Under the pieces are notes generated by a model. It ran no database searches. It had not been told where the DNA came from and saw nothing but the letters and a program-made list of their open reading frames with translations. A stretch of 5,672 nt of DNA from NCBI GenBank assembly GCA_023427545.1, contig JAEZBF010000010.1:1-5672 (forward strand), written 5' to 3'. The stretch is from Pseudomonadota bacterium (GTDB lineage: Bacteria > Pseudomonadota > Alphaproteobacteria > Rhizobiales > Devosiaceae). Position numbers and translations under genes: made by a program. Position 1 is the stretch's first letter. Every line of letters begins with the position of its first letter. Shown piece after piece: positions 1-5,672 of this stretch.

Positions 1-115
1 GGCCTGGATCGAGCAATACCGCCGGCTCTGGGCGTCCCGTTTCGACGAACTGGATAAGGTCGTCGAGGAACTCAAACACAAGGAGAAGATCGATGATCGC
101 AGCAGCACAAGCTGA
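1..115 (+). CDS. ArsR/SmtB-family transcriptional regulator, C-terminal fragment
   Basis: Only the last 37 codons are visible, in the frame that starts at base 2 and stops with TGA at 113-115. The 5' part lies outside the window. The fragment opens AWIEQYRRLWASRFDELDKV and continues into a charged, probably coiled segment (VVEELKHKEK). The WIEQYRRxWxxRFDxLD pattern is typical of the C-terminal helix of ArsR-type winged-helix repressors that sit directly upstream of SRPBCC/AHSA1 genes; this helix normally contributes to dimerisation. The DNA-binding domain cannot be seen, so the family call rests on this tail and on the neighbour. The end overlaps the next gene by 23 bp in another frame, which implies co-transcription and probably coupled translation. 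Proteins of this type generally repress their own operon, but the operator would lie upstream of the window. The inducer is unknown. Confidence 0.75.
   Translation, partial: AWIEQYRRLWASRFDELDKVVEELKHKEKIDDRSSTS
81..85 (+). promoter_or_regulatory. Ribosome binding site of the SRPBCC gene
   Basis: AGGAG lies 7 nt before the ATG at 93, inside the end of the ArsR reading frame. The good match and spacing support the ATG at 93 as the real start, even though this places the start inside the preceding gene. Confidence 0.7.
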
Positions 116-608
116 GGGAAAAGCGCAGACCAAGGTCAGGCGAACGTCCGACCGGGAGATCGTTGTGACGCGGACCGTTGCCGCCCCGGCGCGGATCGTG
201 TTTCAGGCCTGGTCAAGGCCGGAGCTCTTTCAGCGCTGGTGGGCGCCGCAGTCACACGGGCTCTCAATCGCCGCTTTCGAGGCCGACGTGCGCGCCGGCG
301 GCTCATATCGCTTGGAAATGCGTCACCCCTCATTCGAACAGCCCATGGCCTTCTTTGGCCGCTATCTCGAGGTCGTTCCCCCTACCCGGCTCGTGTGGAC
401 CAACGAAGAAGCCGGAGAAGCGGGGCAGGTCACCACGGTGACGTTCGAGGAAAGCAACAACGCAACCCACGTGACCGTGCGCGAGCTTTACCCCTCGAAG
501 GAAGCCCTCAACGAAGCAATGGGCTCGGGAAGCATGGATTGCTGGGACGAGCAGTTCACGCAACTCGAAACGGTCATTGCCGGCGAAGAAGCGAGCGTCC
601 GATCCTGA
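93..608 (+). CDS. SRPBCC domain protein (AHSA1/START-like)
   Basis: This complete gene of 171 residues encodes a soluble protein without signal peptide or membrane segment. Residues about 20-165 match the SRPBCC/AHSA1 fold, a helix-grip barrel with a hydrophobic cavity. The family hallmarks are the first strand REIVVTRTVAAPA (21-33), then VFQAWSRPELFQRWWAP (36-52), the central GRYLEVVPPTRLVWTNE (89-105), the strand TTVTFEE (114-120), and a long C-terminal helix with a WDEQFTQLETVI pattern (151-162). In ligand-binding members the cavity holds small hydrophobic molecules; many bacterial members have no known ligand. The pairing with an ArsR-type regulator just upstream is a widespread arrangement and suggests the protein is made when that repressor releases. 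The first about 18 residues are alanine- and charge-rich and precede the domain. The ATG is supported by an AGGAG at 81-85. No substrate or enzymatic activity can be assigned; a direct Hsp90 role should not be inferred from the family name. Confidence 0.88.
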   Translation: MIAAAQAEGKAQTKVRRTSDREIVVTRTVAAPARIVFQAWSRPELFQRWWAPQSHGLSIAAFEADVRAGGSYRLEMRHPSFEQPMAFFGRYLEVVPPTRLVWTNEEAGEAGQVTTVTFEESNNATHVTVRELYPSKEALNEAMGSGSMDCWDEQFTQLETVIAGEEASVRS

Positions 609-619
609 AGTCACGTGCG

Positions 620-643
620 GTGCTGCCGGGGCCTCGGCAGCAC
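620..643. terminator. Inverted repeat between convergent genes, likely bidirectional terminator
   Basis: GTGCTGCCG (620-628) and CGGCAGCAC (635-643) are perfect 9-bp complementary arms around a 6-nt loop; a G-T pair could extend the stem by one. The hairpin begins 11 bp after the SRPBCC stop and lies 16 bp beyond the DUF1206 stop of the opposite strand. Neither side has a run of T, so it is not a textbook intrinsic terminator. Its position between two converging genes still makes transcription termination or 3'-end protection the likeliest role. Confidence 0.6.
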
Positions 644-659
644 TGCGCTCAAACGGAGC

Positions 660-1478
660 TTACGCGCCGGCGGCGACTTCCTTTATCTCGCCCACGCTGG
701 GTGCTCTGACCTTGCCGTACCGCGCCTGGATCATCCCATAGGCGGCGTAGGCAAGCAGCCCCACGGCCACAGCGACGTAGAGGGCAGCGCCAAACGGCAG
801 CGAGCGCACCCAGTCCAGCGCCTCCGGGACACTGCCGGCCTTCTGCGGGTCGTACGTGAACGCCGCATAGATCAGGAAGCCGCCGATAATCGCGAACACC
901 ACGCCGCGCGCAGCGAGCCCATAGGTGCAGATCGGTCCCAGCATCTTCTCGCGATCAGCCGGCAGCTCGAGCCGTTTCTTGAATTTGCCGGAGAGCCCCT
1001 GATAAACTTGCGCGCCGCCGGCAAACATGATCACCGCGCCAGCCAACCCGGCAAGGATGTTGCCGAACGGCAGCGACATCAGCCAGGCAATCAGTCCGAC
1101 CTGCTCGTCTCCGCCGCTCTTGCCTGAGCCGAGCGCCATCTGGGCGGCGGTTACAGCCAACGCACCGTAAGCTATTCCGCTGGCCAACTGCCCGGCTCGT
1201 GAAAGCCAGCCCTTCGCGTCACCCTTGCGATGGTCCGCATTGCCGAGCGACTGCACCAACCGCCAGAGCATAAAGCCAAAGAGCCCGACCGCGAGGACAC
1301 CGAGCAAGATGCGGCCGAACGGCTCCCCGAGCAGGCTACCCAGTGCGCCTTTTGCGCTCGGCTCTCCGCCGCCGGCGAACCCTGAGAACAGGCCCAGCAT
1401 CGCCACGAGAAAGTAGACGGCGCCGCGGGCCGCATAGCCGAACCGGGCGAGTGTCTCGAACGTGCTGCGCGATGCCAC
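660..1478 (-). CDS. DUF1206 domain membrane protein
   Basis: This is an integral inner-membrane protein of 272 residues with six predicted helices, counted from the preferred start: about 19-35, 54-77, 99-117, 137-160, 186-206 and 229-251. The helices form three repeated pairs. The first helix of each pair follows a motif like YAARGAVYF (15-23), SGIAYGALA (100-108) or LAARGVVFA (188-196). The second follows PFGRILLG (53-60), PFGNILAG (137-144) or SLPFGAALY (226-234). This three-fold repeat is the signature of DUF1206 (PF06724), whose function is unknown. An upstream in-frame GTG at 1506-1508 would add ten residues, but GGAGG lies 8 nt before the GTG at 1476-1478, so the shorter form is preferred. 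The gene follows the alpha-galactosidase by about 68 bp on the same strand. It may be read through from that operon, but nothing in the protein ties it to sugar metabolism. Confidence 0.85.
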   Translation of the reverse strand: MASRSTFETLARFGYAARGAVYFLVAMLGLFSGFAGGGEPSAKGALGSLLGEPFGRILLGVLAVGLFGFMLWRLVQSLGNADHRKGDAKGWLSRAGQLASGIAYGALAVTAAQMALGSGKSGGDEQVGLIAWLMSLPFGNILAGLAGAVIMFAGGAQVYQGLSGKFKKRLELPADREKMLGPICTYGLAARGVVFAIIGGFLIYAAFTYDPQKAGSVPEALDWVRSLPFGAALYVAVAVGLLAYAAYGMIQARYGKVRAPSVGEIKEVAAGA

Positions 1479-1486
1479 CGATTGTT

Positions 1487-1491
1487 CCTCC
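1487..1491 (-). promoter_or_regulatory. Ribosome binding site deciding the DUF1206 start
   Basis: CCTCC on the + strand reads GGAGG on the minus strand and lies 8 nt before the GTG at 1476-1478. The alternative GTG at 1506-1508 has no comparable purine-rich site before it. The start at 1478 is therefore preferred over the longer frame. Confidence 0.6.
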
Positions 1492-1546
1492 GTAGTGTCC
1501 GACAGCACGAACGCGGAGTCAGCGGAATCGATGCGGCGCCAGCGGG

Positions 1547-3613
1547 TCAGCAGCGTTCGACGTGGAACGCTTGGCTCGTAAAATGCTCGGGAAGCTCGAA
1601 CGCTACACCCTCGGCGAGCTCCTGGCCGTTGACCTCGCGCGACGTGCCATTCTGCAGTACGAGCCGGTACGTTCCGGCGCTCGCTAGCCCCGGGATGCGG
1701 AACTCTCGGCTACTCTCGTCGCCTTGCAGCCGGAAGACGAACCCGACGCCTGCTGAGCCGTCTTTTGCGGTGTACCAGGCAGCCGCCCAGTCCCCCGTTC
1801 CATCGAGTGGTGGCGCTTCGGTGAGGAGATACTGGTCGCCACCCTCAATGACCGGCCGCGCGTACTGCTTGAACCAGGCGATACCGGCCCTGCAAAGCGC
1901 GATCTCGTCCTCCGACCAGTGCTGGAGCTTGGCGCTGATCCCCAGAGTCCCAAGCATCGCCACGCGCAGGCGGAACAGCAGGTCGCCCCTCATGTCCGGA
2001 TCGCTGCCCCCGTGGCGGACGTGATGCGCTGCCGGCCAGGCGATCAGCCAGTCGTTGCACGTCTTGGCCGGATGCGCCCTCTGCGACCCGAAGTGAATCG
2101 CGAGATTGCGCAACGGGTTGGCCTGGTCGCTCATCCAGTTGGTGTGGGCATGGCGAAGGATCCGCCCGTCGTATCGGCCTCCCCCGCTCGCGCACATCTC
2201 GAGGATCAGCTGCGGGAAAGCTTTCCGCAGCTCCTCCTGGAGCCAGTACACGCCCTCGACGTGGGCAACGATGGGGTCCTTGCGCCGCAGCTCTTCAGGC
2301 AGCCCTTCGGCCCAACCACCGGAGACGAGGTCGGTGTTGAAGTCCCACTTGATCCAGGTGGCGCCGGTCCGCCGCACGATGTCGCTCACGACTCCAAGGA
2401 CGTGCTCGCGGGCGGCGAGGACACCGAGGTTGAGAATAGCGCGATTCTCGGGCTTGGGCGCCCGGCCGTGGACCCAGTGATGCCACTCGGGATGGCGGGT
2501 GCGCAGGCCCGAGGGGGCGCCGATCCCCTCGGGCTCGAACCAGATGCCGAAGCGGATGCCCAGTCCGTGGCAGAATTCCGAAAGCTCCTCGAGCCCATTG
2601 GGAAAGAGACGCGGATTGGGCAACCAATCCCCGGTCGACTGCCACGGATCGCCGCGGGCGGTATCGTTTTCGTTGATGTGCCACCCGCCGTCGAGCACGA
2701 AGACCTCGCAGCCGAGCTCGCGCGCTGTGACGGCGAGCCGCTTCAAGTCCTCGACATTGGGGTCGCCGGGATAGGGGTACCAGCTGTTGAACTGCACCGG
2801 GATCGCGGAGATGTCGCCGACCTGCAGACGGCGGCGGATGTCGTGAAGCCGCTGTGTCGCAAGATCGAGATCACCGGCGACGCGGACGACAAGCGCCTCG
2901 GGCAGTTCGCGGCTCTCGCCCGGCGCCAGGACATGCCGCAGCCCGGCATCCGGCAGCCCGCCCGCTATGATGCAGTCGGCAGTTCGGGTGCGGCAGTTGA
3001 GATGCCAGTTGCCCGACCACAGCAGCTCGACAACCACCGTGCCGGTCGCAGTCTCGAGCGCGACGTAAGGCTGGTATTCGAACCCCGTTTTCCCGGACCG
3101 GCTCTCGAGCATCAGCGGGGTATCGCTGGGAACGACGCGGCGCACCTGAGTTTCGTTGGCCCAGCGCCCGGTGAGGTAGGTGGCACGGTGCACCGGCTCG
3201 GCCAGCATCAGTGACAGGCTGAGGGCGCCCGTGAGCTCGACTTCCTCATCACCAATGGCGCTCAGGGTCGTGCACCGGCGCAGCGACTCGGTATCGTCGT
3301 CAACGTGGAAATCGACCACGCAGCGGAGCGTACTTGTCGCGAGACTCAGCCGCAGGCGGCCCTTGGACGTTTCGGCCTCGACGCTGTCCCAGAACAGCCG
3401 GTCGCGGTTGGCGCCTACGTAGACCGCCGCTTCCGGGCGGGTGGCGCGGAGCTGGTCGAAATTCTGATGATGATCCGGGAGGATGACCACCTCACCGGCG
3501 AAATCAGGGCCGAAATAGGTGTTCCTCAACTCGCCCTCGGCAAAGCTCAGGTCGTAGCGGTTGCCACCAAAGCGCAACGTCCAGCCGGCTCGGCCCGTCT
3601 CCTCGATGCGCAT
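1547..3613 (-). CDS. Alpha-galactosidase, GH36 / melibiase family
   Basis: This complete protein of 688 residues is predicted to be a retaining alpha-glycoside hydrolase releasing terminal alpha-linked galactose or a close analogue. An N-terminal beta-sandwich (about 1-255) precedes a (beta/alpha)8 catalytic domain (about 270-580) and a C-terminal beta domain (about 590-688), which is the GH36 layout and usual length. Visible catalytic-barrel motifs are NSWYPYP (276-282), FVLDGGW (305-311), GIWFEPE (356-362), IKWDFN (421-426) with the expected nucleophile D424, and CASGGGRYD (474-482). NWMSD (492-496) carries the expected acid/base D496. The loop after D496 reads QANP where many GH36 enzymes have DTDA, and the FEPE motif is followed by GIG rather than MV, so the exact substrate may differ from melibiose or raffinose. 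The N-terminus, MRIEETGRAG, has no signal peptide, so the enzyme is probably cytoplasmic. It starts 4 bp after the stop of the SGNH hydrolase gene (TGA-GGGC-ATG), which suggests translational coupling; a separate strong ribosome binding site is not evident. Confidence 0.9.
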   Translation of the reverse strand: MRIEETGRAGWTLRFGGNRYDLSFAEGELRNTYFGPDFAGEVVILPDHHQNFDQLRATRPEAAVYVGANRDRLFWDSVEAETSKGRLRLSLATSTLRCVVDFHVDDDTESLRRCTTLSAIGDEEVELTGALSLSLMLAEPVHRATYLTGRWANETQVRRVVPSDTPLMLESRSGKTGFEYQPYVALETATGTVVVELLWSGNWHLNCRTRTADCIIAGGLPDAGLRHVLAPGESRELPEALVVRVAGDLDLATQRLHDIRRRLQVGDISAIPVQFNSWYPYPGDPNVEDLKRLAVTARELGCEVFVLDGGWHINENDTARGDPWQSTGDWLPNPRLFPNGLEELSEFCHGLGIRFGIWFEPEGIGAPSGLRTRHPEWHHWVHGRAPKPENRAILNLGVLAAREHVLGVVSDIVRRTGATWIKWDFNTDLVSGGWAEGLPEELRRKDPIVAHVEGVYWLQEELRKAFPQLILEMCASGGGRYDGRILRHAHTNWMSDQANPLRNLAIHFGSQRAHPAKTCNDWLIAWPAAHHVRHGGSDPDMRGDLLFRLRVAMLGTLGISAKLQHWSEDEIALCRAGIAWFKQYARPVIEGGDQYLLTEAPPLDGTGDWAAAWYTAKDGSAGVGFVFRLQGDESSREFRIPGLASAGTYRLVLQNGTSREVNGQELAEGVAFELPEHFTSQAFHVERC

Positions 3614-3617
3614 GCCC

Positions 3618-4253
3618 TCACCGGATGCTCAACAGATCTCGTACAAGCGGGACCAGGCCCGCACCGATCGCCCGTGTCTGCTCCGCATCGAGATGCACCC
3701 CGTCGATCGGCGAAGCCGTAGCCACCGTAGCGGCGTCGAAAAACGCGCATTGCTGCGCGTCGGCGACCTCGCGATAGGCCGCCGCCAACCTCTGCGACGC
3801 CTCCACATCTCGCTCTCCGCGCGGCCCTGATCCGTCGGAGCGGCGGCAAAAATGCGGTGGCGAAACTACCAAAACTTGCGGCAGGGGCATAAGGCTCAGC
3901 GGCAGCGTCCGCACAATCTCGACGAGCCGGCTCATGCCCTGGGCTGCCCCGAACACACTGCCGCAAATCTGTGGCTTGAGGTCGTTCGAGCCGAGCATGA
4001 TGATGACGAGGTCAAGAGGGCTATGGCTTGTGAGCAGCATTGGCAGCACACGGGCGCCGTTTCGCTCGTAAGGCGCTGTAAGGTCGTCGTAGGCGGTGGT
4101 TCGCCCACCTAAGCCCTCTTCCACCACCCGTGCCATCCCACCGAGCCCCGCCGCGAGGACATTCGGCCATCGGTCGCTGTAGCCGTGGCGCTCACCGCTA
4201 TCGGGAGTGGCGCCCCAGGTGAGGCTGTCGCCGAAGGCGAGGACGGTTTTCAT
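3618..4253 (-). CDS. SGNH/GDSL-family hydrolase (probable esterase)
   Basis: This complete protein of 211 residues has the size usual for bacterial SGNH hydrolases. The expected blocks occur in order. FGDSLTWG (7-14) holds the nucleophile S10. GLGGRTTAYDD (47-57) carries the block II glycine. LGSNDLKP (87-94) carries the block III Gly/Asn (G88, N90). DGVHLD (184-189) holds the catalytic D184 and H187. The Ser-Asp-His triad and the oxyanion residues are therefore intact. The GLGGRTTAYDD stretch resembles the arylesterase/acyltransferase and sugar-acetylesterase branch of the superfamily. No signal peptide is seen, so it should act in the cytoplasm. The gene lies between a sulfatase (27 bp gap) and an alpha-galactosidase (4 bp gap), so deacylation of a carbohydrate is the most sensible role; that is inference from context. 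The ATG places the GDSL block at the very N-terminus as expected, although the ribosome binding site before it is weak. Confidence 0.88.
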   Translation of the reverse strand: MKTVLAFGDSLTWGATPDSGERHGYSDRWPNVLAAGLGGMARVVEEGLGGRTTAYDDLTAPYERNGARVLPMLLTSHSPLDLVIIMLGSNDLKPQICGSVFGAAQGMSRLVEIVRTLPLSLMPLPQVLVVSPPHFCRRSDGSGPRGERDVEASQRLAAAYREVADAQQCAFFDAATVATASPIDGVHLDAEQTRAIGAGLVPLVRDLLSIR

Positions 4254-4280
4254 GCAGACACCATCGGGATCAGTCGACGG

Positions 4281-5672
4281 TTAGGCATAGGCAATCCGTT
4301 CCTTGTCTGAGGCCTGCATCCGCGTGTCGTGATTGGCGAGCTGGCTCAGCAGGTCGGCCTTGAGCGGCGCAGCCGCCGGATCGCCCCACAGGTTCTGCGT
4401 CTCGCCGGGATCCCGCTCGAGGTCGAAGAGCTCCCCGGACGTAGAGTTCGCGTACCAGGTCAGCTTGTAGCGTTCGCCGATCACCGACCGGCAGATCAAG
4501 CCCTGCCAGTCGAGGATCGTTTCGCACAGAACCGTGTCTGCGGTCTGCCGCCGCTCGCGGAGCAGATCGATGCCATCCATCTCCTCGGGTGCGAACGGCA
4601 GTCCCGCGGCCGCAAGGCAGGTGGGCGCGACGTCGACGAGGTTGACCAGCGACTGCTCGGTGCCGCCAGCAGCGATCCCCGGCCCCATGGCGAGGAAGGG
4701 CACTCGGGCGAGCTGCTCGTAGTGGAACGGTCCCTTCATCCAGAGGCCGTGATCGCCGAGGAGCTCGCCGTGATCGCTGGTGACAATGACCAGTGTATCT
4801 TCGGTCAGTCCGGCAGCATCAAGGGCGGCCCACAACCGAAGCAGCTGATGGTCCATCAGCTTGACCATGGAGTAGTAGTAGGCGCGGCCGAGCCTCTGCG
4901 ACTCCTCCGTAACAGGTCGGTAGTCGAAGCCGTCGTGCTGGCCCGAGACTGGCCAGCGCCGGGCGTACGCAGAGCCCTTAAGCCGTCCTTCTCGAGCGAG
5001 CCGGAAGTGTTCCGGCATATGATCGAGTTCGCCCTCGACATAGGCCGGCAGCGGCACCGTCGCCGGATCGACCTTGCTGCCGTAGTCGGTCGGCACGCAG
5101 TGCGGGTGATGGGGGTCCTGGAACCCGACGAACATGAAGAACGGTCGGTCGGGGTCGCGTTCATCTTCGAGGAAGGCGATGGCGCGGTCTGCGGTCCAGA
5201 CCGAGTTCGTCAGGCGCGTGGGCAGTGCCCAGTCGTAAGCGTTGCCGCCGAATTCCGGCGCTCCATCCGCTGGCCGTAATTCGCGGAAGCGCTCCATTTC
5301 CGCGCTGCTCGACTGCTTCCGCACCCAGCCGCCGTAGTGGCCGGCAATCCCCCATGCCGCATGGCCGAGGGCCAGTTCAACGGATTCGAAGCCGTAGTAC
5401 GGCCCCGTCCACTCGCCGTAGCCATCGCGATAGCCTGCACTGGACTCTCGCGAAAGGCTGGCGTCAGCGTTGTAGGCTTCGTAGTGTGCCTTGCCCACGA
5501 GCCGGGTCTGGTAGCCGGCCCGGGCGAACCGGTGTGACAGGAAGTCGACGTTATTGCCGGTGTTGACGCCGACGTTCCAAACCCCATGCCGCATTGTGTA
5601 TTTGCCTGTCATCAGCGACGCGCGGCTCGGGGTGCAGATGGCGCTCGGACAATAGGCGCGGTCGTACCGCGT
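4281..5672 (-). CDS. Type I sulfatase, 5' end outside the window
   Basis: The frame stays open to the right edge, giving 464 visible residues; the first start-like codon in view (5610-5612) is internal. Residue 13 from the edge is the cysteine of CTPSRASLMTG (codon 5634-5636). This is the C-x-P-S-R signature whose cysteine is converted to formylglycine by a maturase. Further sulfatase features, numbered from M at 5612, are GKAHYE (40-45), DPHHPH (166-171), TSDHGELLGDHG (278-289) with metal-ligand D280/H281, and the conserved lysine K293 before HYEQLARVPF. The C-terminal LFDLERDPGETQNL (395-408) is the usual closing subdomain. It hydrolyses a sulfate ester, with calcium expected. The substrate is not readable, but the neighbouring SGNH hydrolase and alpha-galactosidase point to a sulfated sugar. 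Only about 20-40 residues should be missing, and any signal peptide would be among them, so its location in the cell is unknown. Confidence 0.92.
   Translation of the reverse strand, partial: TRYDRAYCPSAICTPSRASLMTGKYTMRHGVWNVGVNTGNNVDFLSHRFARAGYQTRLVGKAHYEAYNADASLSRESSAGYRDGYGEWTGPYYGFESVELALGHAAWGIAGHYGGWVRKQSSSAEMERFRELRPADGAPEFGGNAYDWALPTRLTNSVWTADRAIAFLEDERDPDRPFFMFVGFQDPHHPHCVPTDYGSKVDPATVPLPAYVEGELDHMPEHFRLAREGRLKGSAYARRWPVSGQHDGFDYRPVTEESQRLGRAYYYSMVKLMDHQLLRLWAALDAAGLTEDTLVIVTSDHGELLGDHGLWMKGPFHYEQLARVPFLAMGPGIAAGGTEQSLVNLVDVAPTCLAAAGLPFAPEEMDGIDLLRERRQTADTVLCETILDWQGLICRSVIGERYKLTWYANSTSGELFDLERDPGETQNLWGDPAAAPLKADLLSQLANHDTRMQASDKERIAYA

Noticed and set aside
239..709. A 156-codon + strand frame running through the end of the SRPBCC gene and the hairpin
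   Set aside because: The product is arginine-rich and low in complexity, as expected of a frame-shifted reading of the SRPBCC gene. It also runs into the opposite DUF1206 gene.
615..1127. A 170-codon + strand frame opposite DUF1206
   Set aside because: It is antisense to a well-supported membrane protein, has no motif, and begins inside the terminator-like hairpin region.
1506..1508. GTG as the start of DUF1206, ten codons upstream
   Set aside because: No ribosome binding site precedes it, while GGAGG is correctly spaced before the GTG at 1476-1478. The extra residues are not part of the domain.
1919..3214. A 431-codon open frame on the + strand
   Set aside because: It lies fully antisense to the GH36 gene, shows no recognisable domain, and is expected from GC-rich codon use in the real gene.
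3547..3966. A 139-codon minus-strand frame overlapping the SGNH gene
   Set aside because: It is an arginine- and alanine-rich frame-shifted reading of the SGNH gene, which itself carries all four catalytic blocks.
1..5672. A possible new defence, mobile or RNA-based system
   Set aside because: All long stretches are explained by known metabolic, regulatory or membrane protein families. No repeats, integrase, transposase, nuclease or structured RNA region was seen.

Overview
This is a GC-rich bacterial window, densely packed with genes. Codon choice favours G or C in third positions, the intergenic gaps are very short, and the left end carries an ArsR regulator next to an SRPBCC gene. Together these fit a proteobacterium, most likely an alphaproteobacterium of the rhizobial type. 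That placement is inference from style and gene content; no rRNA or other marker is present.

Left part (1-608, + strand): the C-terminal tail of an ArsR/SmtB-type regulator overlaps by 23 bp a complete SRPBCC (AHSA1/START-like) gene. This is a common two-gene unit. A strong inverted repeat at 620-643 separates it from the convergent minus-strand genes and probably acts as a shared terminator.

The rest of the window (660-5672) is on the minus strand and reads from right to left: a type I sulfatase (5' end outside the window), an SGNH/GDSL hydrolase, a GH36/melibiase-type alpha-galactosidase, and a DUF1206 six-helix membrane protein. The gaps are 27, 4 and about 68 bp, so at least the first three look like one operon. 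Sulfatase, esterase-type hydrolase and alpha-galactosidase together suggest removal of sulfate and acyl groups and then galactose from a decorated glycoside. The SGNH enzyme and the galactosidase show no signal peptide, so this would happen in the cytoplasm after uptake. The transporter and regulator for such a pathway are not in the window. The substrate cannot be read from the sequence. DUF1206 may be a passenger rather than part of the pathway.

No tRNA, rRNA, CRISPR array, insertion sequence or phage feature was seen. I found no convincing new system. The points most worth checking are the sulfatase/SGNH/GH36 gene combination and the unusual active-site loops of the GH36 enzyme.
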